NCBI GenBank assembly: GCA_009920225.1
Contig: RGAJ01000022.1
Span: forward strand, 1-13,140
Direction: 5' to 3'
From: Paracoccaceae bacterium
Lineage (GTDB): Bacteria; Pseudomonadota; Alphaproteobacteria; Rhodobacterales; Rhodobacteraceae
DNA length: 13,140 bases
The position numbers and the translations under genes are program-made. Numbering within the stretch: the first letter of the stretch is position 1; every line of letters begins with the position of its first letter. A model generated the notes under the pieces. It did no database searches. It was not told the origin of the DNA and worked only from the letters and a program-made list of their open reading frames with translations. Below, one piece after another: positions 1 to 8,144 of the stretch.

Positions 1-1
1 T

Positions 2-85
2 GCAGTGCGCATGCGCGATGCAGGATATGATCCGGACGAAGTGACACCAGATGCAGACAATTGGAAATACGCACCGCTGTTCTAG
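2..85 (+). CDS. 3' end of an unrecognised protein (partial)
   Basis: An open frame runs in from the left edge and ends at TAG (83-85), giving 27 C-terminal residues that finish in NWKYAPLF. The stretch is acidic (DPDEVTPDAD) and looks like a real protein tail. It abuts a convergent gene exactly, which is typical of genuine adjacent genes. I do not recognise the family from so short a tail, and the start lies outside the window. Its stop codon overlaps the stop of the minus-strand GTPase gene within the palindrome CTAG. Confidence is moderate that it is coding and nil as to function. Confidence 0.6.
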   Translation, partial: AVRMRDAGYDPDEVTPDADNWKYAPLF

Positions 86-972
86 GGGCGCAATCCAGAA
101 AAATCACACCGCCCGCGCAAACCGATACAGACAAGTCCATTTTGCTTTGCCTGATCACTGCGGGTGACATTGCTGCGCTGCCCGACAACTTGGATCAGCC
201 AACATTGGTCCATCATGTCATAAACATACCCTTTTGCACGCACAATGCCACGATTTTCGGTGATCAAGCGATGCACATAGTTCGGCACATCCTCAATAGG
301 ATCTGGATGCAAAGTGATGCTTTCAAAAAGCGCATCCGAATGATGGGCCGTCAATCCATGACTCGGTTCCGCGACACAGCCAAAGATTGCGTCGGGGGCA
401 ACGCGCCCAAATTCGGTTGGCAGGATCACAGACCCTGGCGCCACATCTGACAACCAGTCTGCCAATTCCTGCTTCGCTGTATCGGATACCAGATCCCCTT
501 TATTGACCACAACGATATCGGCATCCGACAGCTGTCGCGTGATCGTATCGCCAATGTAATCGTCGCGTGCGGCGGTTCTGACAGTTTCGGCATCAACCAC
601 GACCAAGGATGCGTCTGAATGCAACCCCGTTAACAATGCCACAGTGGCCACAATCGCGCTTGGGATCGCGACGCCCGATGTTTCGATCAGGATTTGATCG
701 GGGACCGTGGATCCCCCCAGCATATCCCGAAGCGCACCGATCAAATCATTGCCAAAGGAACAGCAAATGCATCCGCCCGCGATGGAAATAAGCGTTTCAT
801 CTTGGGATTCGATCAAATCTTCATCAATCGGCAGATCACCAAATTCATTGACCAAGACCGCCAACTTGCGCCCATTTGCATTGCGCAAAAGGTGATTGAC
901 CAGCGTGGTTTTTCCCGATCCCAAATACCCACCAATGGTTGTGACGGGAACAGACGGTCTGTTTTGCATCAT
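82..972 (-). CDS. G3E family GTPase, CobW/COG0523-type putative metallochaperone
   Basis: This 296-residue cytoplasmic protein has the G3E GTPase layout. Visible motifs are a P-loop GYLGSGKT (residues 15-22), the metal-binding CxCC motif CICC (68-71) typical of COG0523, an IETSG segment (96-100), and the guanine-specificity motif NKGD (157-160). Residues about 215-290 resemble the CobW C-terminal domain. The family couples GTP hydrolysis to delivery of metals, often zinc or cobalt, to client enzymes. At 296 residues it is at the short end for COG0523, and no His-rich metal loop is seen. The start ATG overlaps the stop of the upstream amidohydrolase gene (ATGA at 972-969), and no good ribosome-binding site precedes it, so translation is probably coupled to that gene. 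A second ATG follows immediately at 969, so the start is uncertain by one codon. The amidohydrolase is a plausible client, but this is inferred from context only. Confidence 0.9.
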   Translation of the reverse strand: MMQNRPSVPVTTIGGYLGSGKTTLVNHLLRNANGRKLAVLVNEFGDLPIDEDLIESQDETLISIAGGCICCSFGNDLIGALRDMLGGSTVPDQILIETSGVAIPSAIVATVALLTGLHSDASLVVVDAETVRTAARDDYIGDTITRQLSDADIVVVNKGDLVSDTAKQELADWLSDVAPGSVILPTEFGRVAPDAIFGCVAEPSHGLTAHHSDALFESITLHPDPIEDVPNYVHRLITENRGIVRAKGYVYDMMDQCWLIQVVGQRSNVTRSDQAKQNGLVCIGLRGRCDFSGLRP

Positions 973-2612
973 AGATCGGTTGCCGCGAAAATACGCCCGC
1001 CTTGGACGGTACCCCAGACAGAAATATCTTTTAGATCTGATTGGTCACAGGCCGTTGGATCCGTGTCTAACACGGCAAAATCGGCACGCTTTCCAACCTC
1101 AATCGATCCAACTTCTGCGTCCATATGCAGGGTATATGCAGCACCCAAGGTAATAGCATGCAGCGCATCAGCGACGGCAATTTTTTCACCTTCGCCCTGA
1201 ACACGGCCAGATGCCGTAATGCGGTTTACGGCCGCCCATGCGGTAAACAAGGGCCCCAATGGTGTGACAGGGGCATCGGAATGGATTGACATTGGCACAC
1301 CCGATGCCAAGGCCGTGCGGCAGGCATTCATCCGTGTCGCCCGCTCTGGCCCAACGGTTAGGCGGTAATGTTCATCACCCCAATAGAAATGGTGATTTGC
1401 AAATAAATTCACGCACATCCCCAACTTGGCCATTTTGCGGAATTGTGCCGCATCTGCCAATTGGCAATGCTGTAGAGTAAAGCGGTGATCAGGTGATGGA
1501 TGCGCCCGCAGCGCAGGTTCCAACATATCCAACGCCATCTGGGTCGCTTGATCGCCGTTGGTGTGCGTATGCACTTGGACACCTGCCTCAAGCGCACGAT
1601 GATACAGGTCGGACATCTGATCAGGCGCCGTGTACCACAAACCGTTCGGCGCACCATTGTGATATCCGGGCCAACGCATGCGGGCAGAAAACCCTTGGAT
1701 AGACCCGTCGGCAATTGCCTTGATCCGCCCCAGGCGCAAACGCTCGGTCGATTTTGGTTTGAGGGCCAGCATATAATCAACAATGTCTTTGGCGGTCGTT
1801 CCCAAAAACGCCTTGAGCGGAACGATACAAGCCGGAAAGCTTTCTTCGCCTGTGACGCGCAACATCATCGCCACGCTGTCATCGGTCAATTGTGCGGCCA
1901 AATCTGTACAGGTTGTGACCCCTGCCCGTACGCACAATTTGCCATAGTCACGCAAACCTCGTTCGTCGCAATCGGTCAGGGATCGTTCAAAACCCACATG
2001 CGGACCAACAGGTGTCATCGCGTCTGGGCCAAATAATTCACCAGTGGGCAATCCATCGGCACCTAGCGGAATGCCCGGATGATTGATGCCTGTACGCAGC
2101 AATCCCGCCAATTCCAGCCCCTTAGAATTAACGTTTAGGATATGACCCGATGCGTGCAACGCACCAATCGGACGATCCGTTGAAACGCGATCTAAATCGT
2201 GACGCGTGACACGGCGATTATCCATATAAATCGGGTCTAATGACCATGCAGAAAGCGGTGTGTTTGGATCTGCAAGCTTGGCCTCCGCCTCGATCAAGCG
2301 GGCGACAATCGCATCGATGGATTTCACACCCTGCCAAATATTGCCGTCTGGGTCCATACGATCAAACCAACCCACATAGACATTCCGCCAAAGCGTGCCT
2401 TCCATAGTATGTGCATGGCCTTCGATGAAACCGGGCATCAGAACTTTGTCTGCAAACCGATCATCCAACGTATATGCGCCCCAAGGTTCCAAATCAGACA
2501 GCGATCCCGCCCCCAAAATACGCCCATCGCGCACCGCGACATGGGTGACCTCGGGTTGGTTGGGATTCATGGTGATGATTTTTTTCGCTGAATAGATCGT
2601 GGTCTGTGACAT
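969..2612 (-). CDS. Amidohydrolase family 3 (YtcJ-type) metal-dependent hydrolase
   Basis: This 547-residue protein has the composite amidohydrolase fold. It starts with a small beta-sandwich segment (about 1-58), followed by the metallo-TIM barrel. The barrel opens with PGFIEGHAHT (60-69), where H66 and H68 are metal ligands. Further expected active-site positions are K298 in KAIADGS, H348/H350 in VHTHTNGD, H382 in LQHCQ and D446 in SDAPVTP. The C-terminal IEVGKRADFAVLD (about 504-516) returns to the sandwich domain. Length and motifs match family 3 enzymes such as YtcJ and N-substituted formamide deformylase, which cleave amide or similar C-N bonds. No signal peptide is seen, so it should be cytoplasmic. 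AGGG lies 6 bases before the ATG. The gene overlaps the downstream GTPase gene by 4 bases and is divergent from a LysR gene, its likely regulator. The exact substrate is unknown; an amide imported by the neighbouring transporter is one possibility. Confidence 0.92.
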   Translation of the reverse strand: MSQTTIYSAKKIITMNPNQPEVTHVAVRDGRILGAGSLSDLEPWGAYTLDDRFADKVLMPGFIEGHAHTMEGTLWRNVYVGWFDRMDPDGNIWQGVKSIDAIVARLIEAEAKLADPNTPLSAWSLDPIYMDNRRVTRHDLDRVSTDRPIGALHASGHILNVNSKGLELAGLLRTGINHPGIPLGADGLPTGELFGPDAMTPVGPHVGFERSLTDCDERGLRDYGKLCVRAGVTTCTDLAAQLTDDSVAMMLRVTGEESFPACIVPLKAFLGTTAKDIVDYMLALKPKSTERLRLGRIKAIADGSIQGFSARMRWPGYHNGAPNGLWYTAPDQMSDLYHRALEAGVQVHTHTNGDQATQMALDMLEPALRAHPSPDHRFTLQHCQLADAAQFRKMAKLGMCVNLFANHHFYWGDEHYRLTVGPERATRMNACRTALASGVPMSIHSDAPVTPLGPLFTAWAAVNRITASGRVQGEGEKIAVADALHAITLGAAYTLHMDAEVGSIEVGKRADFAVLDTDPTACDQSDLKDISVWGTVQGGRIFAATDL

Positions 2613-2718
2613 GACGCGCCCTGCTATATTTTGATTTGACTAAAAGGTTATGATGCTTTTGTTTTTCTGAAAAATAGATTTAACTGACAGCAAAGATCGA
2701 TTTTTTAGGGGATTGGAT
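2613..2718. promoter_or_regulatory. AT-rich divergent promoter region between amidohydrolase and LysR genes
   Basis: This 106-base AT-rich gap separates two divergent genes and must carry the start signals of at least the LysR gene and the amidohydrolase-GTPase pair. It is also the usual place for a LysR-type regulator to bind. The ribosome-binding sites are visible: AGGG on the minus strand (complement of 2619-2622) and AGGGGA on the plus strand (2707-2712). I could not place a convincing -35/-10 pair with normal spacing in either direction. A TATGAT at 2649-2654 resembles a -10 box but lacks a good -35. The regulatory role is inferred from position. Confidence 0.45.
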
Positions 2719-3645
2719 ATGAATTTTACTTTGAAGCAGCTCCGCTATGTCGAAGCAGCGGGACGCTTGCAATCCATCGCACGCGCGGCCGAGGAAATGA
2801 ACATTTCTCAATCGTCGATCACCGCAGCGATTGATACGCTGGAACAATCACTGGATTATGACATTTTTATCCGCACCCCCGCCAAAGGGATCCAAGCCAC
2901 CCCTTCAGGGGTTGAAACGTTAAAGCTGATCAGAAGCTTTCTGGATCAATCCCGCCATTTTGAATCCGAAGTCAAATCTTTGGGATCAGGCGCCACTGGT
3001 TTGGTGCGCATCGCTGTGTATGGAACCGCGGCGCCATCCTTGCTTCCGCCGATCTTTGATACCATCACCCGCGAATTTCCAGGCATTTCCATCAAACTGT
3101 TAGAAGGTCACATGGGCCGCCTGTTAGAGTTTTTGGCAAATGGCGAAGCAGACCTTGCGTTTATTTATAAAGAGGTGATTGATGATCGATACGATTTTGA
3201 ACCGCTGTTTTCTGCACCCGTCTTTGCGATTATTTCGCGCAATGATCCCTTGTCCGAAAAGGACAGCGTCACGCTTGCCGAACTGGCCGGTCAACCCATG
3301 GTTATGTTGGATTTGCCTTGGGCGCGTGAGTATTTTCTAAACCTCTTTGAATCCAAAGGGCTGACCTGCACCATCGCGCATACAACGCGATCATCTGATA
3401 TCTGCCGTACTTTGGTTTCCAGTGGGTTTGGGTATTCGATCCTGAATATCTTGCCACTTGAACAACGGGCCCATGATGCGCAGTATCGATCAATTCCCAT
3501 CAGTGACGCCCGAAACGCGCCTGTGTTTGGCATCGCGACCAGCGCCGGCACACGCCAACCCAAAACAGTACGCGCATTCATCAAAAGCTGTCTACGCCTG
3601 CGCTCCGAAGGGGCATTTGACGCTATCACCATCAAAGTGCCCTAA
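2719..3645 (+). CDS. LysR family transcriptional regulator
   Basis: This 308-residue protein has an N-terminal winged helix-turn-helix (about 3-62; recognition region around residues 18-37 with NISQSSITAAI) and a C-terminal effector-binding domain (about 90-295), the normal LysR size and order. The ATG at 2719 is chosen because AGGGGA (2707-2712) ends 6 bases before it. A TTG at 2713 is in frame but sits directly on the Shine-Dalgarno sequence. The gene is divergent from the amidohydrolase-GTPase pair and lies 116 bases upstream of, and in line with, the transporter operon, so it is well placed to control both sides. LysR proteins usually act as activators that respond to a pathway compound. 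The inducer is not known here. Confidence 0.93.
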   Translation: MNFTLKQLRYVEAAGRLQSIARAAEEMNISQSSITAAIDTLEQSLDYDIFIRTPAKGIQATPSGVETLKLIRSFLDQSRHFESEVKSLGSGATGLVRIAVYGTAAPSLLPPIFDTITREFPGISIKLLEGHMGRLLEFLANGEADLAFIYKEVIDDRYDFEPLFSAPVFAIISRNDPLSEKDSVTLAELAGQPMVMLDLPWAREYFLNLFESKGLTCTIAHTTRSSDICRTLVSSGFGYSILNILPLEQRAHDAQYRSIPISDARNAPVFGIATSAGTRQPKTVRAFIKSCLRLRSEGAFDAITIKVP

Positions 3646-3761
3646 CCCATTCCACTAAAAAATAGTGGAATAGACAAACTTTATGCTGTTTTCTGCAGGA
3701 AGATCTCTGCGCTAGGCTTGACTCATAAAAATAAAAAACCAAACCAATAGGGAGAAACACA
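3646..3761 (+). promoter_or_regulatory. Leader of the transporter operon with a perfect inverted repeat
   Basis: This 116-base gap lies between the LysR gene and the binding-protein gene. It holds a perfect 9-base inverted repeat with a 5-base A-only spacer: ATTCCACTA (3649-3657) and TAGTGGAAT (3663-3671). The repeat starts 4 bases after the LysR stop. No T-run follows it, so it is a weak terminator candidate and could instead be an operator. A TTGACT at 3718-3723 resembles a -35 box, but no good -10 follows at 16-18 bases. The ribosome-binding site AGGGAG (3749-3754) ends 7 bases before the GTG start at 3762. Confidence 0.5.
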
Positions 3762-5255
3762 GTGAAACACTTTTTCAAAGGCGTGGCCGCGGCCAGTGCC
3801 GTTGTGTCGTTGCTTGCCAGTTCCGCAATTGCCGAAGGACCCAAACGTGGCGGCACATTGGTCACCGTTTTGGGAACAAATGTTCGCAACCTGAATTCCG
3901 CGGTGCAATCAGGGATTGTTACGGGTTATCCGGGCGCACAGCTATTTGCATCGCCACTGCGGTATGATGACAGCTGGACACCACAGCCCTATTTGGCAAA
4001 AAGCTGGGATGTCAGCGAAGATGGTTTGACGGTCACTCTTCACCTTGTGGAAAACGCGAAATTCCATGATGGCACACCGCTGACATCCAAAGACGTCGCG
4101 TTTTCATTGGACGTGATTAAGGCAAACCATCCGTTTAAATCCATGTTCGCCCCCGTTCAAAGCGTGGACACACCCGATGATTACACCGCTGTCTTGAACC
4201 TATCCCAACCACACCCAGCGTTGATGTTGGCAATGTCGGGCCAGTTGATGTCAATCATTCCACAGCATATTTACGGCGATGTGCCCATTGAAGAGGTGAA
4301 AACACACCCACGCAACAACGAAAACGTTGTTGGATCTGGCCCCTTTAAATTGGTCGAATACAAAAGCGGCGAACACGTTATTTTGGAACGCTTTGACGAT
4401 TTCTTTATCGACGGGCGTCCATATCTGGACAAAATCGTAATGCGGATCATTCCTGATCCTGCTGCGCGGGCAATCGCATATGAAAACGGCGAAGTGCACA
4501 TGGGCGCATTTGAACAGCTGCCGCGGATCATCAACCGCTTGAAAGAGGTCGATGGACTGAATGTGACACCAAACGGGTACGGCGGCATCGGCCCACTGGA
4601 TTGGTTGGCGTTCAACACAACCAAAGGACCATTGGCAGATGTACGCGTCCGCAAGGCGATTGCCTATGCGGTCGATAAAAACTTTGTCCTGAATGCCCTG
4701 ATGATGGGGACCGCTGCAGACAGTAAAACAGGGATCCATCCAGACAGCCCGTTCTATAACGCAAATGTCGAAGGGTATGATTTGGATTTGGACAAAGCAG
4801 CCGCCCTATTGGACGAAGCAGGCTTTCCCGTCAAAGACGGAACACGCTTTAGCCTGACCATCGATTTCGGTTGGCCTGACGTGAAACCACAGGTCGAATA
4901 TGTCAAAGCTGCCCTGAAAAAGGTCAACATTGACGTCGAAGTCCGCGCAAGCGCAGATTTCCCAACATGGGCGCAACGCATGGGTACCATGGATTTCGAC
5001 ATGTCATGGGATACCGTGTTCAACTGGGGTGATCCTGTGATCGGGGTGCATCGTACGTACGATTCAAGCAACATTGCAAAAGGCGTTTGGTCAAACACCC
5101 AAGGCTATTCAAATGCCCGCGTTGATGAATTGATGGCACTGGCCGCCGTTGAAAATGATGCAGACAAGCGCAAAGCGCTGTACGCAGAATTCCAAGCGAT
5201 CATTGCGGATGAACTGCCTGTCTCGCCAATCGATATGGTGTATTTGAAAGACTAA
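3762..5255 (+). CDS. ABC transporter periplasmic substrate-binding protein, Dpp/Opp type (SBP_bac_5)
   Basis: This 497-residue protein begins at GTG behind AGGGAG. A signal peptide is clear: a basic start (MKHFFKG), a hydrophobic core, and SAIA at residues 21-24 with likely cleavage after A24. The mature protein shows family 5 features: a GGTLV start, LAKSWDVSEDGLTVTLHL (about 78-95), FHDGTPLTSKDV (about 102-113), VRKAIAYAVDK in the second lobe, and a DADKRKALYAEFQAII segment near the end. It should capture a peptide or related solute in the periplasm and pass it to the permeases encoded downstream. The chain stops soon after DELPVSPIDMVYLKD, where most relatives continue for roughly 25-35 residues, so the C-terminus looks short. 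First gene of the transporter operon; the substrate cannot be deduced. Confidence 0.93.
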   Translation: MKHFFKGVAAASAVVSLLASSAIAEGPKRGGTLVTVLGTNVRNLNSAVQSGIVTGYPGAQLFASPLRYDDSWTPQPYLAKSWDVSEDGLTVTLHLVENAKFHDGTPLTSKDVAFSLDVIKANHPFKSMFAPVQSVDTPDDYTAVLNLSQPHPALMLAMSGQLMSIIPQHIYGDVPIEEVKTHPRNNENVVGSGPFKLVEYKSGEHVILERFDDFFIDGRPYLDKIVMRIIPDPAARAIAYENGEVHMGAFEQLPRIINRLKEVDGLNVTPNGYGGIGPLDWLAFNTTKGPLADVRVRKAIAYAVDKNFVLNALMMGTAADSKTGIHPDSPFYNANVEGYDLDLDKAAALLDEAGFPVKDGTRFSLTIDFGWPDVKPQVEYVKAALKKVNIDVEVRASADFPTWAQRMGTMDFDMSWDTVFNWGDPVIGVHRTYDSSNIAKGVWSNTQGYSNARVDELMALAAVENDADKRKALYAEFQAIIADELPVSPIDMVYLKD

Positions 5256-5264
5256 AACCATAAT

Positions 5265-5295
5265 TTCCCGCGCAGCCACTCGGATTGCGCGGGAA
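5265..5295 (+). promoter_or_regulatory. Intergenic RNA hairpin between binding-protein and permease genes
   Basis: TTCCCGCGCA (5265-5274) and TGCGCGGGAA (5286-5295) form a perfect, mostly G/C 10-base-pair stem around an 11-base loop. It begins 9 bases after the binding-protein stop and ends shortly before the permease ribosome-binding site (AGGGG at 5300-5304). No T-run follows, so full intrinsic termination is unlikely. In ABC operons, hairpins at this point commonly stabilise the upstream message or limit read-through, so that the binding protein is made in excess. That role is inferred here. Confidence 0.7.
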
Positions 5296-5311
5296 CAACA
5301 GGGGCAGTTTC

Positions 5312-6289
5312 GTGAAATCAATCCAAATTATACTGATGCGCGTATTCTACGCCGTTGTTCTGTTGGCCGCTGTGTTGGTCCTTAACTTTTCGCTGATGCA
5401 TTTGGCACCAGGGGATGTTGCCGACACAATTTCCCAATCGATGGGCGGCGCGGACCAAGAGATTTTGGATAAAATCCGTGCAGACTATGGTTTGGATAAA
5501 CCCTTTTTGGTTCAACTTGGTCACTACATCGGCCGCGTTCTACAGTTTGATCTGGGGCATTCATTCTTTTTCAACCAACCTGTCACCCAATTGATCCTGC
5601 AAAGATTGCCCGCAACATTGTTGTTGGTGATCAGCGCCCAGATTTTGGCCTTGGTCCTTGGTGTTGTGTTGGGTGTGTATTCTGCGCGCAAACCAAATAG
5701 CATTGCAAACTACTTCGTCACATTCTTTTCGCTTTTTGGATATTCGGCGCCTGTGTTTTGGACCGGCATTTTGTTGTTGATTGCGTTTTCGTTGAAAATT
5801 CCATGGTTCCCTGTCGCTGGGATGCGCGATGTCACAATCAGCGGCGGGTTTTGGATACAGTTTTGGGATGTGGCGCGTCACCTTGTGTTGCCCATGATCA
5901 CCCTATCATCCATCTTTATCGCGCTTTATTCGCGATTGTCGCGCGCTACCATGATGGAAACCCTTGGCGCAGATTATATCAGAACCGCCAAAGCCAAGGG
6001 GTTAAGCAATCGCCAAGTGATTTACAAACACGCCTTGAAAAATTCGTTGTCCCCCGTCATCACCCAAGCAGGTATTCAATTTTCCGCCATGATGTCCGGC
6101 GCCGTTTTGGTCGAAGCCGTGTTCAGTTGGCCCGGATTGGGCACGCTTGCCTTTCAGTCCATCATCGCGCGCGATACGCCCACAATCTTGGGTATCCTGT
6201 TCTTTTCTGCGCTTGTCGTGATCGTGGGCAATCTCTTGACCGATTTGGCGCTTCGCCTTGTTGATCCGCGTGTGGGGGGTCGAAAATGA
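5312..6289 (+). CDS. ABC transporter permease, DppB type
   Basis: This 325-residue inner-membrane protein starts with a hydrophobic helix and MHLAPGD, the hallmark N-terminus of DppB/OppB permeases. About six membrane segments follow. The EAA-type coupling loop lies around GADYIRTAKAKGLSNRQVIYKHALKN, and VEAVFSWPGLGTLA comes near the C-terminus, both typical of the family. The GTG at 5312 is preferred because AGGGG (5300-5304) ends 7 bases upstream. A longer frame from TTG 5285 would start inside the hairpin, and an ATG at 5336 would trim the first helix. It pairs with the DppC-type protein to form the membrane channel. Its last 4 bases overlap the next gene (ATGA, 6286-6289). Confidence 0.93.
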   Translation: MKSIQIILMRVFYAVVLLAAVLVLNFSLMHLAPGDVADTISQSMGGADQEILDKIRADYGLDKPFLVQLGHYIGRVLQFDLGHSFFFNQPVTQLILQRLPATLLLVISAQILALVLGVVLGVYSARKPNSIANYFVTFFSLFGYSAPVFWTGILLLIAFSLKIPWFPVAGMRDVTISGGFWIQFWDVARHLVLPMITLSSIFIALYSRLSRATMMETLGADYIRTAKAKGLSNRQVIYKHALKNSLSPVITQAGIQFSAMMSGAVLVEAVFSWPGLGTLAFQSIIARDTPTILGILFFSALVVIVGNLLTDLALRLVDPRVGGRK

Positions 6290-7152
6290 CCGACGAACCG
6301 ATCCAAAAGGCCAGAAGCCCGTTCATTGAAGCATGGGAAATGTTCGCCCGCAACCGGTCTGCCGTGGCTGGGTTGATCATATTGGTGCTCATCTCGCTGG
6401 GCGCGGTTTTTGGCCCTGCGCTGTATCCGACCGATCCGTTTGATATGGTCTGGGCACCCTTTTCCCCCCCAGGTGACGCGGGGTTCATATTTGGGACTGA
6501 TTATCTGGGGCGTGATCTGTTGGCGATGATTATCAACGGCGCACGCGTATCGTTGATCATCGGATTGGCCGCGGCTGTCGTTTCCATTGTGATTGGTGTC
6601 ACCATCGGTGCCTTGGCCGGATTTTACCGTGGCATCATCGAAGAAATCCTGATGCGCATCACCGAATTCTTCCAAGTTTTGCCGACGCTTTTGTTTTCAA
6701 TGGTGATTGTTGCACTTTTTGGCGCAAGCTTGCCCATGATTACCCTTGCCATCGGCATCGTCAGCTGGACCGCCGTCGCGCGGATCACCCGCGCCGAATT
6801 CCTGCGGATCCGCGAATTGGAATACGTCATGGCATCCCGTGCGTCGGGCACCAAAAACGCAAAACTTATGTTTCGCATTATCCTGCCCAATGCTTTGCCC
6901 CCGATCATCGTGCAATCGGCATTGATGGTTGGGTCCGCCATTTTGTTCGAAGCTGGATTGTCATTCCTGGGTCTCACCGATCCGAATGTGGTCAGTTGGG
7001 GCCAGATCATCGGATCAAACCGCCAATATATCTTGGACGCGAGCTATACCGTGACGATCCCCGGGCTTGCCATATTTGTCACCGTTTTGGCGATTTCGCT
7101 GGTCGGGGATGGATTGAACGATGCGCTTAACCCAAAGCTAAGGTCACGCTAA
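6286..7152 (+). CDS. ABC transporter permease, DppC type
   Basis: This 288-residue inner-membrane permease begins with a short cytoplasmic segment (EAWEMFARNRSAVAG) leading into the first membrane helix, the usual DppC/OppC start. FGTDYLGRDLLAMIINGARVSL and the EAA-type loop ELEYVMASRASGTKNAKLMF are diagnostic, and GLSFLGL followed by a WGQII segment marks the C-terminal part. It forms a heterodimer with the DppB-type protein and contacts the two ATPases through its EAA loop. Its ATG overlaps the preceding stop (ATGA), with a G-rich GGGGGG stretch just upstream as ribosome-binding site. Its TAA shares one base with the next ATG (TAATG). Length is normal. Confidence 0.93.
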   Translation: MTDEPIQKARSPFIEAWEMFARNRSAVAGLIILVLISLGAVFGPALYPTDPFDMVWAPFSPPGDAGFIFGTDYLGRDLLAMIINGARVSLIIGLAAAVVSIVIGVTIGALAGFYRGIIEEILMRITEFFQVLPTLLFSMVIVALFGASLPMITLAIGIVSWTAVARITRAEFLRIRELEYVMASRASGTKNAKLMFRIILPNALPPIIVQSALMVGSAILFEAGLSFLGLTDPNVVSWGQIIGSNRQYILDASYTVTIPGLAIFVTVLAISLVGDGLNDALNPKLRSR

Positions 7153-8144
7153 TGTCCGATCCCTTGTTAAAAGTTCAAAATCTGCGGATAGAATTGACAA
7201 CGCGCGATGATGTTGTTCCTGTGATTGACGACTTGTCATTCGAATTGGCCGCCCAAGAAAGCATTTCCTTTGTGGGTGAATCAGGATGCGGAAAATCCAT
7301 GACCGCTTTGGCGATCATGGGATTGTTGCCCGAAAAAATTGGCCGCGTGGCGTCTGGTTCGATCATTTTTGACGGCGAAGACCTAACCCAAGCATCCGAA
7401 GACCGCTTGCGCGAAATTCGTGGCAATGACATTTCGATGATCTTCCAAGAACCGATGACATCGCTCAACCCTGTTTACACTGTTGGCGAACAAATCGCCG
7501 AAGTGCTGCGCGCGCACCAAGGATTAGGCCAGCAGGCCGCATGGACAATGGCCGAAGAATTATTGGACGCTGTGCGTATCCCAAACGCCAAACGCCGTGT
7601 ATCCGATTATCCGTTCCAGATGTCAGGCGGCCAACGGCAACGGGTGATGATTGCCATGGCTTTGGCCTGCAAACCCAAGATCTTGATCGCAGATGAACCC
7701 ACAACGGCACTGGATGTCACGGTGCAGGCGCAAATCTTTGATCTGTTGAATGACCTACGCCGCCAAACCGGAACGTCGATCATCATGATCACCCATGACA
7801 TGGGCGCGGTCGCCGAAATGAGCGAACGCATGATCGTGATGTATGCGGGCCGCGGCGCAGAAATTGGCGGCGTCGATGAGATCATCGAAAAGCCGCTCCA
7901 CCCTTATACCCAAGGGTTGATTGCCTGCGTTCCTCACATTCTAGCCACGGTAAGCGCAGAACGAGAACGCCTGCTTGAGGTACCCGGAATTGTCCCAAGC
8001 TTGCGTGAATTTGGCAAAGACCAATGTTTATTTGCGTCCCGATGCCCCGTACGCACCGACATTTGTTTACAAAAACGCCCGCCCATTGAAACCGATCCAT
8101 CGGGTCATAGTGTGGCCTGTTGGCATGGAAAGGATGCGTCATGA
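7152..8144 (+). CDS. ABC transporter ATP-binding protein, DppD type
   Basis: This 330-residue cytoplasmic ATPase drives the transporter. It carries Walker A GESGCGKS (42-49), Q-loop FQEP (98-101), ABC signature MSGGQRQR (157-164), Walker B ILIADEP with D181 and E182, and the switch histidine H215. The C-terminal oligopeptide-transporter extension (about 245-330) contains four cysteines, C292, C298, C305 and C323. Their spacing matches that of the partner ATPase and the [4Fe-4S]-type site described in DppD/OppD relatives. AAGG (7140-7143) lies 8 bases before the ATG, which shares one base with the stop of the permease gene. Its TGA overlaps the next start (ATGA at 8141-8144). It works as a heterodimer with the DppF-type subunit. 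Confidence 0.94.
   Translation: MSDPLLKVQNLRIELTTRDDVVPVIDDLSFELAAQESISFVGESGCGKSMTALAIMGLLPEKIGRVASGSIIFDGEDLTQASEDRLREIRGNDISMIFQEPMTSLNPVYTVGEQIAEVLRAHQGLGQQAAWTMAEELLDAVRIPNAKRRVSDYPFQMSGGQRQRVMIAMALACKPKILIADEPTTALDVTVQAQIFDLLNDLRRQTGTSIIMITHDMGAVAEMSERMIVMYAGRGAEIGGVDEIIEKPLHPYTQGLIACVPHILATVSAERERLLEVPGIVPSLREFGKDQCLFASRCPVRTDICLQKRPPIETDPSGHSVACWHGKDAS

Noticed and set aside
2713..2718. TTG start of the LysR gene
   Set aside because: It directly abuts the Shine-Dalgarno sequence AGGGGA with no spacer. The ATG at 2719 has correct spacing.
3718..3745. Promoter with TTGACT as -35 for the transporter operon
   Set aside because: No acceptable -10 box is found 16-18 bases downstream; the region there reads ataaaaaaccaaacc.
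5285..5311. TTG start of the DppB-type permease at 5285
   Set aside because: It lies inside the hairpin and has no ribosome-binding site. GTG 5312 has AGGGG at ideal spacing and gives the normal family N-terminus.
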